55,040 nucleotides of DNA, taken from the NCBI GenBank assembly GCA_029974925.1, contig JARKQH010000064.1:1-55040 (forward strand). Reading direction: 5' to 3'. The stretch comes from Verrucomicrobiota bacterium (GTDB lineage Bacteria > Verrucomicrobiota > Verrucomicrobiia > Limisphaerales > UBA8199). Both the position numbers and the translations under genes were made by a program. Positions 26,936 through 34,596 of the stretch are shown here, piece by piece (position 1 is the stretch's first letter; every line of letters begins with the position of its first letter). The notes under the pieces are model-generated. The model saw only the letters and a list, made by a program, of their open reading frames with translations, was not told where the DNA came from and made no database searches.

Positions 26936-27120
26936 AAGGCCAGTTACAAATCTTCCGCCAAATTGTAAATGCAATTTTCCTTCCCTTGGGCTTTCCTTGT
27001 CTCAGGCATGCTCACTCCTTGTAACAGGAAGAACCCGGTCGCGCCGCTTCGCCCCCCGCCGGGGAAGCGGCCGCAGACCCAGCCGCCGCCAGGCCGGGCT
27101 CGACCCCGGCGGATTCGCGC

Positions 27121-27148
27121 TTGCCGGCCTGGCTGGCCGAACTATGAT
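27121..27148 (+). promoter_or_regulatory. Promoter of the NfeD-flotillin operon
   Basis: TTGCCG (27121-27126), 16 bp, TATGAT (27143-27148). A predicted start near 27155 leaves a leader of about 20 bases that carries a Shine-Dalgarno-like GAGTGAGG 5 bases before the ATG at 27175. This is a conventional leadered promoter. Confidence 0.5.
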
Positions 27149-27174
27149 GGGCCCAACACTATGAGTGAGGCGTT

Positions 27175-27729
27175 ATGATTATTTACGTCGCCTGCCTGGC
27201 TTTGGGCCTGCTGTTCACCATCATCAGCGCGATCACCAGCCATTTCTTTGGCGGAGACGACGGGGGCGATCTCGGCACGGGCGGCCATGCCGAGGCGGGC
27301 TATGACCACAGCGGTCTGCCGGGTGTTTCGTTTTTCAGCCCCACGGTGTTGTCCTGTTTCGTCACCGCCTTTGGCGCGTGCGGACTCATCCTGAGCAAGA
27401 TCGAAGCCACCAGCAGCGTGTGGATCAGCGCCCCCGTCTCGGCCGTGGCCGGCGCCGCCATGGCCTTCGTGGCGTTTCTGCTGTTCAACTTCATGTTCAA
27501 GCACACCCAGAGCTCGAGCGAATCCCGCGTCGCCACCCTGGTGGGCCAAAGCGCGTCGGTCATCACTCCCATTCCGCCCGACGGCGTCGGCGAAATCGCC
27601 TATGTTCAAGGCGGGGCGCGCTACACGGCGCCGGCCCGGGCCGAGCACGGCAAGGCCGTCGCCGGGGGCAAGCCGGTCCGCATCACCCGCATCGTCGGCA
27701 CCCAATTTTACGTTGAACCTTTGGACTGA
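27175..27729 (+). CDS. NfeD-like membrane protein (flotillin partner, YuaF/YqiJ type)
   Basis: The protein has 184 aa. It has three hydrophobic segments (about 1-22, 55-75, 82-105) and a small soluble C-terminal domain (about 118-184) of OB-fold type: RVATLVGQSASVITPIPPDGVGEIAYV, then VRITRIVGTQFYVEPL. NfeD proteins with this domain are usually encoded next to flotillins and act with them in membrane microdomains. Here flotillin starts 31 bp downstream, which supports the call. An acidic Gly/His-rich loop follows helix 1. A Shine-Dalgarno-like GTGAGG precedes the ATG. Confidence 0.85.
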   Translation: MIIYVACLALGLLFTIISAITSHFFGGDDGGDLGTGGHAEAGYDHSGLPGVSFFSPTVLSCFVTAFGACGLILSKIEATSSVWISAPVSAVAGAAMAFVAFLLFNFMFKHTQSSSESRVATLVGQSASVITPIPPDGVGEIAYVQGGARYTAPARAEHGKAVAGGKPVRITRIVGTQFYVEPLD

Positions 27730-27760
27730 AACCACCCTCACCTCAAACCCTCATTTGAAT

Positions 27761-29317
27761 ATGAACATCTGCCTTCCCCTTCTGCTGGCCGAATTCTCCA
27801 CCACCACGTGGGTCATCGGCGGCATCGCCGCCGTCCTGTTTGTCTTCTTCATGTTTGTCGGCATTTGGGCCAGCCGCTACACCAAGGTCGGCCCGAACCA
27901 GGTGCTGGTCATCTCCGGCCGCAAACACCGGGTTGTGGACCCCGATGGCACCGTGCGGGAGGTCGGCTTTCGCGTCGTCAAAGGCGGCGGCGTCTTTGTT
28001 TGGCCGGTTTACGAGAAGGTGGACATCCTCTCGCTGGAGCTGCTGACCATTGATGTGCAAACGCCCGAGGTTTACACGAGCAAAGGCGTGCCGGTGCTCG
28101 TGGACGGCGTGGCCCAGATCAAAGTCAAAGGCGACGACATTTCCATCGCCACCGCGGCGGAGCAGTTCCTCAGCAAGGGCACCGAGGAAATCAAGAACAT
28201 CGCCACGCAAACCCTCGAAGGCCATCTCCGCGCCATCCTCGGCACCATGACCGTCGAGGACATCTATCAAAATCGCGACGCCTTCGCCTCGAAGGTGCAG
28301 GAAGTGGCCGCCGGCGACATGGCCAACATGGGCTTGGGCATCGTCAGCTTCACCATCCGCGACATCCGCGACAAGCAAGGCTACCTCGACGCCCTGGGCA
28401 AACCCCGGATCGCCCAGGTCAAGCGCGACGCGCAAATCGCCCAGGCCGAAGCGGACCGGGATGCCATGATCAAATCGGCCCAGGCGCAACAGGCGGGCCA
28501 GGAGGCCAAGTTCATCGCCGACACCAAAATCGCCGAGGCGCAGCGGGATTATCAGACCAACGTGGCCCAATACCAGGCCGCCGTGAACCAGAAAAAGGCC
28601 GAAGCCGATCTGGCCTACGACTTGCAGAAATACAAGACCGGCCAGCTCGTCAAGGCCGAGGAAGTGCAGGTCAGCATCGTTGAAAAGCAGAAGCAGATCG
28701 AGCTGCAACAACAGGAAATCCTGCGCCGGCAGAAGGAGCTCGAGGCCAATGTCCAGAAACCCGCCGATGCCGAGCGGTACAAGGTCGAAACCCTGGCCAA
28801 CGCCCGGAAGTTCCAGTTGGAAACCGAAGCGGCGGGCGCCGCCGCCGCCACCAAAGCCACCGGGTTTGCCAACGCGGAGGTCGCCAAAGCCACCGGCATC
28901 GCCGAAGCCGAGGCCAACAAGGCCCGCGGTCTGGCCGAGGCGGCCATCATCGAAGCCCAGGGCAAAGCCACCGCCGAAGCCATGCGCATGAAGGCCGAAT
29001 CCTTCAAGCAATATAACGAAGCCGCCGTGGTCGAAATGATCATTCGGGTCCTGCCCGAAGTCGCCGGCCGGATCAGCGAACCCCTCGCCAAGACCGAAAA
29101 GATGGTCATTATCAATTCCGGCCCGGGGGTGGGCGGCGGGGCAAGCAAGCTGACGGGCGATGTCACCCAGATCGTCGCCCAGTTGCCGCCCGTCATCGAA
29201 AGCCTGACGGGCATCAAGTTCGAGAAACTGCTCGAGCAGGTGCCAGGCCTGAAAAAAGCGGCGGAAGCCTCCGACGCCGGGGAAAAACCCGCGGCGCCGC
29301 CGAGCAGCCGCGGATGA
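27761..29317 (+). CDS. Flotillin-like SPFH protein (YuaG/YqiK type)
   Basis: This 518-aa protein has an N-terminal membrane segment (about 12-38) and an SPFH/band 7 domain (about 40-230: VGPNQVLVISGRK, TIDVQTPEVYTSKGVPVLVDGVAQIKV). A long Glu/Ala coiled coil follows (about 235-430) with repeated EAEANKARGLAEAA-like units, ending in a Gly/Pro-containing tail. Flotillins assemble into large membrane scaffolds linked to lipid domains, membrane fluidity and secretion. The NfeD-like partner lies just upstream and a PLDc_N small protein 30 bp downstream; all three probably form one operon. I chose the ATG at 27761 since the preceding in-frame region overlaps the NfeD gene and lacks homology. Confidence 0.93.
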   Translation: MNICLPLLLAEFSTTTWVIGGIAAVLFVFFMFVGIWASRYTKVGPNQVLVISGRKHRVVDPDGTVREVGFRVVKGGGVFVWPVYEKVDILSLELLTIDVQTPEVYTSKGVPVLVDGVAQIKVKGDDISIATAAEQFLSKGTEEIKNIATQTLEGHLRAILGTMTVEDIYQNRDAFASKVQEVAAGDMANMGLGIVSFTIRDIRDKQGYLDALGKPRIAQVKRDAQIAQAEADRDAMIKSAQAQQAGQEAKFIADTKIAEAQRDYQTNVAQYQAAVNQKKAEADLAYDLQKYKTGQLVKAEEVQVSIVEKQKQIELQQQEILRRQKELEANVQKPADAERYKVETLANARKFQLETEAAGAAAATKATGFANAEVAKATGIAEAEANKARGLAEAAIIEAQGKATAEAMRMKAESFKQYNEAAVVEMIIRVLPEVAGRISEPLAKTEKMVIINSGPGVGGGASKLTGDVTQIVAQLPPVIESLTGIKFEKLLEQVPGLKKAAEASDAGEKPAAPPSSRG

Positions 29318-29347
29318 GGGCCGCAGCCTGCTCAAGAAACTGCGCCT

Positions 29348-29593
29348 ATGCAAAATACCGCCGAAGTCGGCGCCAGCCTCGTGGGCATTCTGGTGCTGCT
29401 GTTCATCGCCCTGATCAGCCTCGCGTTGTTCGTGCTGTGGATTTGGATGCTCATCCACGCCATTACCAACCAGGGCTTGAGGGATACCGAGAAGGTGTTG
29501 TGGGTCATTTTGATCATCCTCCTGCCCTTCCTCGGCCCGATCCTGTATTTCTTCATCGGCCGGCCCAAGAAACTCGCCAGCGCATCCGGCTGA
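29348..29593 (+). CDS. Small membrane protein with PLDc_N domain
   Basis: This 81-aa protein is made of two hydrophobic helices (about 11-41 and 47-69). It matches the phospholipase D/nuclease N-terminal (PLDc_N) pattern: WIWMLIHAITN, then KVLWVILIILLPFLGPILYFFIGRPKK. In other bacteria this domain precedes cardiolipin synthases or stands alone in small proteins of unknown role. It follows flotillin by 30 bp on the same strand, so it may be an accessory of the flotillin membrane module. A strong GC hairpin straddles its stop codon. Confidence 0.85.
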   Translation: MQNTAEVGASLVGILVLLFIALISLALFVLWIWMLIHAITNQGLRDTEKVLWVILIILLPFLGPILYFFIGRPKKLASASG

Positions 29594-29607
29594 AGCCGCC
29601 GGATGCG
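29581..29607 (+). terminator. GC-rich hairpin straddling the stop codon, possible operon end
   Basis: CGCATCCGGC (29581-29590) and GCCGGATGCG (29598-29607) form a perfect 10-bp stem with a 7-base loop that contains the TGA stop of the PLDc_N gene. No T tract follows, so it is not a classical intrinsic terminator. It could stall transcription or protect the 3' end. A second GC-rich inverted repeat follows at about 29608-29638. Confidence 0.35.
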
Positions 29608-29696
29608 GCCGGCCGGGCTGACGAGTCCCGGCGGCCGGCTGATGGCAGGCGGGGAAACGCGAACTCGGCCGGTCCGGCCGGATGACAATCTGAATC

Positions 29697-30539
29697 ATGC
29701 GTTTGCTGGAAGCCATACTCGATGCCAACCACCGCGCGGTGGAAGGCGACCCGACCGCCGGGATTCGCCCGGCGGAGCACGCCGCGGAGCTGCCGGTGGT
29801 GACCCTGACCTGTATTGACCCGCGGCTGAACCGGCTGATGCCCGAGGTGCTGGGAATACCGGAGGAGGAGTTCATCTGGCTTCGCAACGCGGGAAACATC
29901 ATCACCGGGCCGCTGAGCAGCACGATGCGTTCGCTGGCACTGGCTTGCGCGCTGAAACAAGGACGCCAAATCCTCATTATCGGCCACACCGATTGCCGCG
30001 TGGCCAAAACCACCGTCCTGCAGTTGATCGAGCACTTCAGCGGCCTGGGCATCCCGCGGAATCTGCTGCCGGACAATCTCAACGAATTCTTCGGCATCTT
30101 CAGCAGCGAGCGCCAAAATGTCATCCGCGCCGCGGACATCGTCCGGAACAGCCCTTTGATCAGTCCCCGCATTCCCGTGCATGGGTTGCTGGTGGACACC
30201 GAAACCGGACGCCTGGAGTGGCTGGTCAATGGCTACGACACCCTTCAGTCGCCCGGCTTCCTGGCGCGTTGGAACGACGTGGTGCGCTCGGCCGGACAAA
30301 CGGTGGATGCCTTGAAGTCGCTGGCGGATTTCAAAATCGGCGAAATGAAGTTTCCCGAAACACGGATCGGCGAAAAGGTGGCCCAGGCCGGGGCGTGGCT
30401 GGAGGAGAAGATCGGGCAACTCCAAGTCAGCCCTCCCCCGCCGCCCCCTGCCGAGCCCGCCCCGCCGCCGCCGCCGCCGAAACTGCCCCTGCCGCCGCCC
30501 CTGAAACCCAAGCTCACGGTGCGCCGCCCGCCGAGATGA
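29697..30539 (+). CDS. Beta-class carbonic anhydrase-like protein with proline-rich tail
   Basis: The first 200 or so residues of this 280-aa protein follow the beta-carbonic anhydrase pattern: zinc ligands Cys39 in CIDPR (with Asp41 and Arg43), His97 and Cys100 in GHTDC. The family interconverts CO2 and bicarbonate. The protein is longer than usual. After a helical region (about 195-242), it ends in a proline-rich tail (about 244-280) that looks unstructured and may bind partners or the cell wall. There is no signal peptide. The -10-like GACAAT ends 7 bases before the ATG, suggesting a leaderless message separate from the flotillin operon. Confidence 0.85.
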   Translation: MRLLEAILDANHRAVEGDPTAGIRPAEHAAELPVVTLTCIDPRLNRLMPEVLGIPEEEFIWLRNAGNIITGPLSSTMRSLALACALKQGRQILIIGHTDCRVAKTTVLQLIEHFSGLGIPRNLLPDNLNEFFGIFSSERQNVIRAADIVRNSPLISPRIPVHGLLVDTETGRLEWLVNGYDTLQSPGFLARWNDVVRSAGQTVDALKSLADFKIGEMKFPETRIGEKVAQAGAWLEEKIGQLQVSPPPPPPAEPAPPPPPPKLPLPPPLKPKLTVRRPPR

Positions 30540-30570
30540 AGATTCGAACCGGAAGGAACCGGATGCTGCA

Positions 30571-31230
30571 ATGACTGCAAATCAAACCAAACCGCGCCGG
30601 GGTTGCCTGGTTTATGTCCTGATTGTGGTTTCGATCCTCGGCCTGGTGCTGATTGCGGGGGCCTTGGTTGGCATGCGCTATGCCAACCGCATGCTGCGGG
30701 AATTCACCGCTGACACCCCCGAAGCGCTGCCCGCAGTCCAAATCACGCCGGCTGAAGCGCAGCAACTCCAGCAGCGCGTCGCCCGCTTTCGCGATGCCCT
30801 CCGCCGCGGCGCCCCCACGCCGGAGCTGGCGCTCACCGCCGACGAAATGAACGGGCTGATTGCGACCGATCCCCAATTCAGCGCCCTGCGGGGCAAGGTC
30901 TTTTTTCAGATGGAGGGCGACCGCTTGCAGGGACGAATCAGCGCGCCGCTGGACCAGTTGAATCTTCCCATCTTCCGGGGCCGCTATCTCAACGCCAAAG
31001 TGACGTTTGACGTTTCGCTGAACAATGGCGTCCTGCGCGTCAGCCCCCAGGACGTTCAAGTCAAAGGGCAGCCGCTGCCCCGGGTTTACCTTGATACGTT
31101 GCGCAAACAAAACCTGGCGGAGAGCTTCACGGCCGACTCCAGCGCAAGCGAATGGCTCGGAAAGCTCGAGGCGGTCCGTTTCCAGGAGGGCCGCCTCGTC
31201 ATCGTCCCCCAAAACCGCCCGGCCAACTGA
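30571..31230 (+). CDS. Hypothetical membrane-anchored protein
   Basis: I do not recognise this 219-aa protein. It has a basic N-terminus, one hydrophobic helix (about 12-35) and an outward-facing or periplasmic domain. The later part (about 105-200) looks like a beta-sandwich-type lipid-binding or LEA-like domain: GKVFFQMEGDRLQGRISAPLDQL, then YLNAKVTFDVSLNNGVLRVSPQDV. It lies 31 bp after the carbonic anhydrase gene on the same strand, with AAGGA about 13 bases before its ATG, so co-transcription is likely. The single helix and strand-rich domain suggest an envelope protein; nothing points to an enzyme. Confidence 0.7.
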   Translation: MTANQTKPRRGCLVYVLIVVSILGLVLIAGALVGMRYANRMLREFTADTPEALPAVQITPAEAQQLQQRVARFRDALRRGAPTPELALTADEMNGLIATDPQFSALRGKVFFQMEGDRLQGRISAPLDQLNLPIFRGRYLNAKVTFDVSLNNGVLRVSPQDVQVKGQPLPRVYLDTLRKQNLAESFTADSSASEWLGKLEAVRFQEGRLVIVPQNRPAN

Positions 31231-31350
31231 ACCGCCGGGAGCGCCCGTCGCTCAAAACACCCTGAGGGCCTGGCCGCGACGTCCTTGCTCCCAGCGACAA
31301 TCGCCTGACTGCCGGACATCTGCTTGCCTTGAAACAAGGAAGCGTTAAAC

Positions 31351-32235
31351 ATGACCGCGCATAACATGAAGACAACGTTTCGGCGCAATTCTCCAACCCT
31401 TGGTTTTTCCGAGGCAGTCCCTGCTGCAAGGCGCCGCCGCCCGACCGCTGGGCTCGCACCGCAAGTCCTGGCACTCTCAGTCTGTTGCCTGCTTTTGTTT
31501 TCCGCCAACGCGGCCAACTCGCCCTCCGCGGCAACCCAAGCGGCTCCCGACGCGAAGTCGCTCGCCATTCCCGACACGGACGAGGGCCTGCCCGGCGCGG
31601 GGCCGATTCGGCGATACGAGTGGTTCCGTAAATTGTGGCTCGAGAAACGAACGGCCTGGCGTCAACGCCTGGCGCAGGATCAGGGCGCGCTGGTGTTCCT
31701 GGGCGACTCGATCACCCAAGGGTGGGGCGACGACCTCGGCGGCAGTTTTCCCGGGGTGAAAGTGGCCAATCGCGGCATCAGCGGCGATACAACCCGGGGA
31801 ATCCTGATCCGGCTGGAGGACGATGTGCTCGCGCTTCGCCCCGCGGGGGTGGTGTTGCTGATCGGCACCAACGATCTCGAGGAAGGCGCCGAACCGGAAA
31901 CCATCGCCGCAAACCTCAAGCTGATTCTGGCCGGGCTGCAGCGGCATAATCCCAACCTGCCGGTGGTGCTTTGCAAGGTGTTTCCCAGCTCGACCACGAA
32001 GAAACGGCCGGCCGACAAGATCAAACGCATCAACCAGCTCTACGCTGAAGCGGTTCGGGGCAACCCGCAGGTCACCCTGGTGGATACCTGGACACTGTTT
32101 GCGAACGAAAACGGAGACGCGCGGCCAGAGGAGTTCCCCGATTTGCTGCATCCGAATCAGGCGGGATACGCCAAGTGGGCGGCGGCGCTGCGGCCCGCCC
32201 TGACCAAACTGGGTTTCTTGAAAGAACAGCCTTAA
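31351..32235 (+). CDS. SGNH/GDSL-family hydrolase, secreted
   Basis: This 294-aa protein has a long N-region and a hydrophobic signal around 37-55 (ending ANAAN). The catalytic domain resembles platelet-activating-factor acetylhydrolase beta-like esterases: block I FLGDSITQGWG (Ser120), block II NRGISGDTT with Gly, block III LLIGTNDL with Asn, and block V DLLHPNQAGY with Asp/His about residues 267-270. Such enzymes remove acetyl or other acyl groups from carbohydrates or lipids. A Shine-Dalgarno-like AAGGAAG lies 8 bases before the ATG at 31351; a second in-frame ATG at 31366 is possible. coaE follows 13 bp later. Confidence 0.9.
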   Translation: MTAHNMKTTFRRNSPTLGFSEAVPAARRRRPTAGLAPQVLALSVCCLLLFSANAANSPSAATQAAPDAKSLAIPDTDEGLPGAGPIRRYEWFRKLWLEKRTAWRQRLAQDQGALVFLGDSITQGWGDDLGGSFPGVKVANRGISGDTTRGILIRLEDDVLALRPAGVVLLIGTNDLEEGAEPETIAANLKLILAGLQRHNPNLPVVLCKVFPSSTTKKRPADKIKRINQLYAEAVRGNPQVTLVDTWTLFANENGDARPEEFPDLLHPNQAGYAKWAAALRPALTKLGFLKEQP

Positions 32236-32248
32236 CCGCATCGGCCGC

Positions 32249-32962
32249 ATGAGGAAAGTGGGAATCACGGGAGGCGTGGGCATGGGCAAGAGCACCTGCG
32301 GCGCGCTGCTCGCACGGCAGGGCATTCCCGTCGTGGACACCGACGAGCTGGCGCGCGAGGTGGTGGCCCCCGGCACACCGGCTCTGGAGGCCATCCGCGC
32401 CGCTTTTGGCCCCGAATTCCTCACCCCTGAAGGTGCATTGGACCGGGGCAGAATGGCCCGGTGGGTGTTTGCGGATGCGGAGGCGCGGCGACAGCTCGAG
32501 GCCATCCTCCATCCTCCCATCCGGGAACGCTGGCGCGCGCAATTCGCGGCCTGGCGTCAAGCCGGCCGGCCCCTGGCAGTGGTGGTCATTCCGCTCTTGT
32601 TCGAGACCGGCGCCGAAGCGGAGCTGGATGACACCCTCTGCGTCGCCTGCTCGGCCGACACGCAACGCCACCGGCTCCTCGCCCGCGGCTGGTCCCCGGC
32701 GCAAATCCAACAGCGCATCGAAGCCCAGTGGCCCATCGAAAAAAAAATCGCCGCCGCCGATTTCCTGGTCTGGACCGAAGGCGGCCTGGAGTTGCTGGCG
32801 CCGCAACTGGACCGGATTCTCGCCAGCATTCAGCGGCGCGAACCCGCCCGCGACTGGTCGCAAGACAGGCCCCTCCTTTCCCCCGCTTGTCCCAAAGCCG
32901 TCACGGAACCACGCCAACAATCACAAGAGGAACGGCCGGAACGCCGCGGCCATTCCGAATGA
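32249..32962 (+). CDS. coaE: Dephospho-CoA kinase
   Basis: This 237-aa enzyme performs the last step of coenzyme A synthesis, phosphorylating dephospho-CoA. The P-loop GGVGMGKST (residues 8-16) and the segments VVDTDELAREVV and PLLFE are clear. The conserved core ends near residue 200; the rest is a charged tail (with EPRQQSQEERPERR) that overlaps the 3' end of the convergent restriction endonuclease gene by 62 bp. Other CoaE proteins are usually near 200 residues, so the tail may come from loss of the original stop when the restriction-modification genes arrived. That is inferred. Confidence 0.95.
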   Translation: MRKVGITGGVGMGKSTCGALLARQGIPVVDTDELAREVVAPGTPALEAIRAAFGPEFLTPEGALDRGRMARWVFADAEARRQLEAILHPPIRERWRAQFAAWRQAGRPLAVVVIPLLFETGAEAELDDTLCVACSADTQRHRLLARGWSPAQIQQRIEAQWPIEKKIAAADFLVWTEGGLELLAPQLDRILASIQRREPARDWSQDRPLLSPACPKAVTEPRQQSQEERPERRGHSE

Positions 32963-33512
32963 CATTGTAAAGCTCGCCCTCGTAATACGCCGGGCCGGAG
33001 GACATTTCCTCCTGCAGCGACTTCATCGGCAAAATCTCCACACCCACGTCAATCCTGTCCCCGACGAAAAACGCGAGGTGCTTGACGAACAAATCGTAGG
33101 CCACAAACGCGTATTTCCCAAACTGCACTTCGAGCGCCACGCGATCCTTTACGAAGTCGGTCTGGTTGTAGCTGAAAATGGGCGCGGCCCCCGCAGCCTC
33201 GATCTCCCGCCTTTGCTCCTCGGGAGGCTTGCCCATGGTCTGTCGAACCAGCCTTTCATCCGCCGTGACCCAGTAACTCACCCGGCTTTCTTTCCATGAA
33301 CGGCGTTCCAACAGATCGGCAAACCGCCTGTTCAAGTCTCTCGGGCTGTATAGCACTTTGCCCGGCATCGTCTTCTCCTTGCTGATCTTGGTCTTGCAGG
33401 CCGATGCCTCCACGGCACGGATGACCTGCTGAACCTCGTTCCAGAGCCGTTTGCGATGCACCAGCAGGAACTCCAGACCGTTCAGATGAGAGTACAGCCT
33501 GGCGATCCTCAT
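32901..33512 (-). CDS. Type II restriction endonuclease, BstYI/BglII family
   Basis: The protein has 203 aa, the same length I recall for BstYI, and it resembles that enzyme almost throughout. Shared segments include YSHLNG, YNQTDFVKDRVA, EVQFGKY and GELYNVIR. The BglII/BstYI active-site pattern is present: Asp119, Glu128 and Gln130, with the same D+9=E, D+11=Q spacing as BglII Asp84, Glu93, Gln95. It would cut double-stranded DNA at a GATC-centred hexamer; RGATCY is likely by analogy, not proven. Its ATG overlaps the methyltransferase stop (ATGA), so expression is coupled. Base composition looks less GC-rich than its neighbours, suggesting transfer. Confidence 0.93.
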   Translation of the reverse strand: MRIARLYSHLNGLEFLLVHRKRLWNEVQQVIRAVEASACKTKISKEKTMPGKVLYSPRDLNRRFADLLERRSWKESRVSYWVTADERLVRQTMGKPPEEQRREIEAAGAAPIFSYNQTDFVKDRVALEVQFGKYAFVAYDLFVKHLAFFVGDRIDVGVEILPMKSLQEEMSSGPAYYEGELYNVIRNGRGVPAVPLVIVGVVP

Positions 33513-34486
33513 TTTTTCGCCCCGTAGTGTGTCTGCTTTTCCCCCAGAGCCAGCACGCCGTTCAACTCCCCTTGCTTGAGCCAAGGCGCGGTGGTGAGCG
33601 CGCGTCCCGCATCCCGCGGATTGAAAACCGGGCGGTTCATGGGCCGAACTGGCAGCGTGCCTTGCAGGGCCTGGTGGATGCGGCTGCGCGCGATTTCCAC
33701 GTACCGCGAGTGAGTTTCCGCACCCGCTCCCCGGCGGTCGTGGCGGAGCGCCGCAATAATCGAAGTGCCTGTGCCCAGAAACGGATCCAGTACCCAGTCA
33801 TCCTCGCGAGTCAATGTCAACACCAGCCGCTCGATCAATTCTACCGGAAACTGACAGGGGTGCTCGGTCTTCTCAACATGGTTGCTTTTCACGTTGGGGA
33901 TGATCCAGACATCACCAGGATTCTTCCCCAAGGGATTACAGGAATACTGCCCGGCCCGGGGTCCTTTGAAGTGCTTTTTGCCGGGGTACTTTTGCGGCAC
34001 GCGCACAGGGTCGAGATCAAAAAAATAATCCTCCGACTTGGTGAACCACAAAATGCTTTCGTAACGTCCTGAAAATCGGCGGGTGCAATGCAACCCGTGC
34101 TCGAAGTGCCATACGATCCGGTTCCGGCACCGCAGTTTCAGGTCCTGGAAAATGGGAAAAAGCAGCGCATCCAGCGGGACAATCGCGCCATTATCCACGT
34201 AGTTGCCCACCTCCCAGCATACACTACCTGTAGCCTTGGTGACCCGGACGCACTCCCGAATCACTTCGCGTTGTTGTTCAACATAATGCTCCAAATGAAT
34301 TCGTTTTTCGTACTCCTTCCCCAAGTTGTAAGGGGGGGATGTCACCACGAGCTGGAAGGTCTCATCCGGGATGCCCCGCAGAAACTCAAGGCAGTCGCCC
34401 GGAAACACCACGATCCGCTCCCGCCGGTCAAAAGCGGCCGCAATCTCAGGCAAACGATCGAACATAAGGCTCAAATGCAATTCCAT
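33509..34486 (-). CDS. DNA methyltransferase of the BstYI-like system (beta class, N4-C or N6-A)
   Basis: This 325-aa protein has the beta-class order, with catalytic motif IV TSPPYN (49-54) before the SAM-binding motif I LDPFLGTGTS (about 233-242). SPPY favours N4-cytosine methylation, as in BglII-type systems, but N6-adenine cannot be excluded. It would protect host DNA from the endonuclease encoded immediately downstream with a 4-bp overlap. Methyltransferase-first order lets protection precede cutting. I chose the ATG at 34486; an in-frame ATG at 34465 and a longer frame to 34513 also exist. No controller (C) protein gene is visible. Confidence 0.92.
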   Translation of the reverse strand: MELHLSLMFDRLPEIAAAFDRRERIVVFPGDCLEFLRGIPDETFQLVVTSPPYNLGKEYEKRIHLEHYVEQQREVIRECVRVTKATGSVCWEVGNYVDNGAIVPLDALLFPIFQDLKLRCRNRIVWHFEHGLHCTRRFSGRYESILWFTKSEDYFFDLDPVRVPQKYPGKKHFKGPRAGQYSCNPLGKNPGDVWIIPNVKSNHVEKTEHPCQFPVELIERLVLTLTREDDWVLDPFLGTGTSIIAALRHDRRGAGAETHSRYVEIARSRIHQALQGTLPVRPMNRPVFNPRDAGRALTTAPWLKQGELNGVLALGEKQTHYGAKK

Positions 34487-34596
34487 TAAAGAATCAACGC
34501 CGGCGGCCGGCAAGCCCGAACGGATCGTCTTCGAGCCATCGCAGAGGCAAAGCGCCCCGCTTCAAACGAGCTCGCAGCCTGCGGCATCCAGCCGCC

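Noticed and set aside
29618-29658. A hammerhead-ribozyme-like core (CTGACGAG, later GAAAC)
   Set aside because: The first stem II pair would be G-G rather than G-C, and I cannot build stems I and III around a cleavage site. Chance in GC-rich sequence is more likely.
27743-30229. An 828-codon open frame on the minus strand
   Set aside because: It lies antisense to flotillin, PLDc_N and part of the carbonic anhydrase. The translation is low-complexity Gly, Phe and Asp-rich sequence.
30540-30570. A T-loop-like GGTTCGAATC suggesting a tRNA
   Set aside because: The gap between genes is only 31 bases and no acceptor, D or anticodon stems can be formed.
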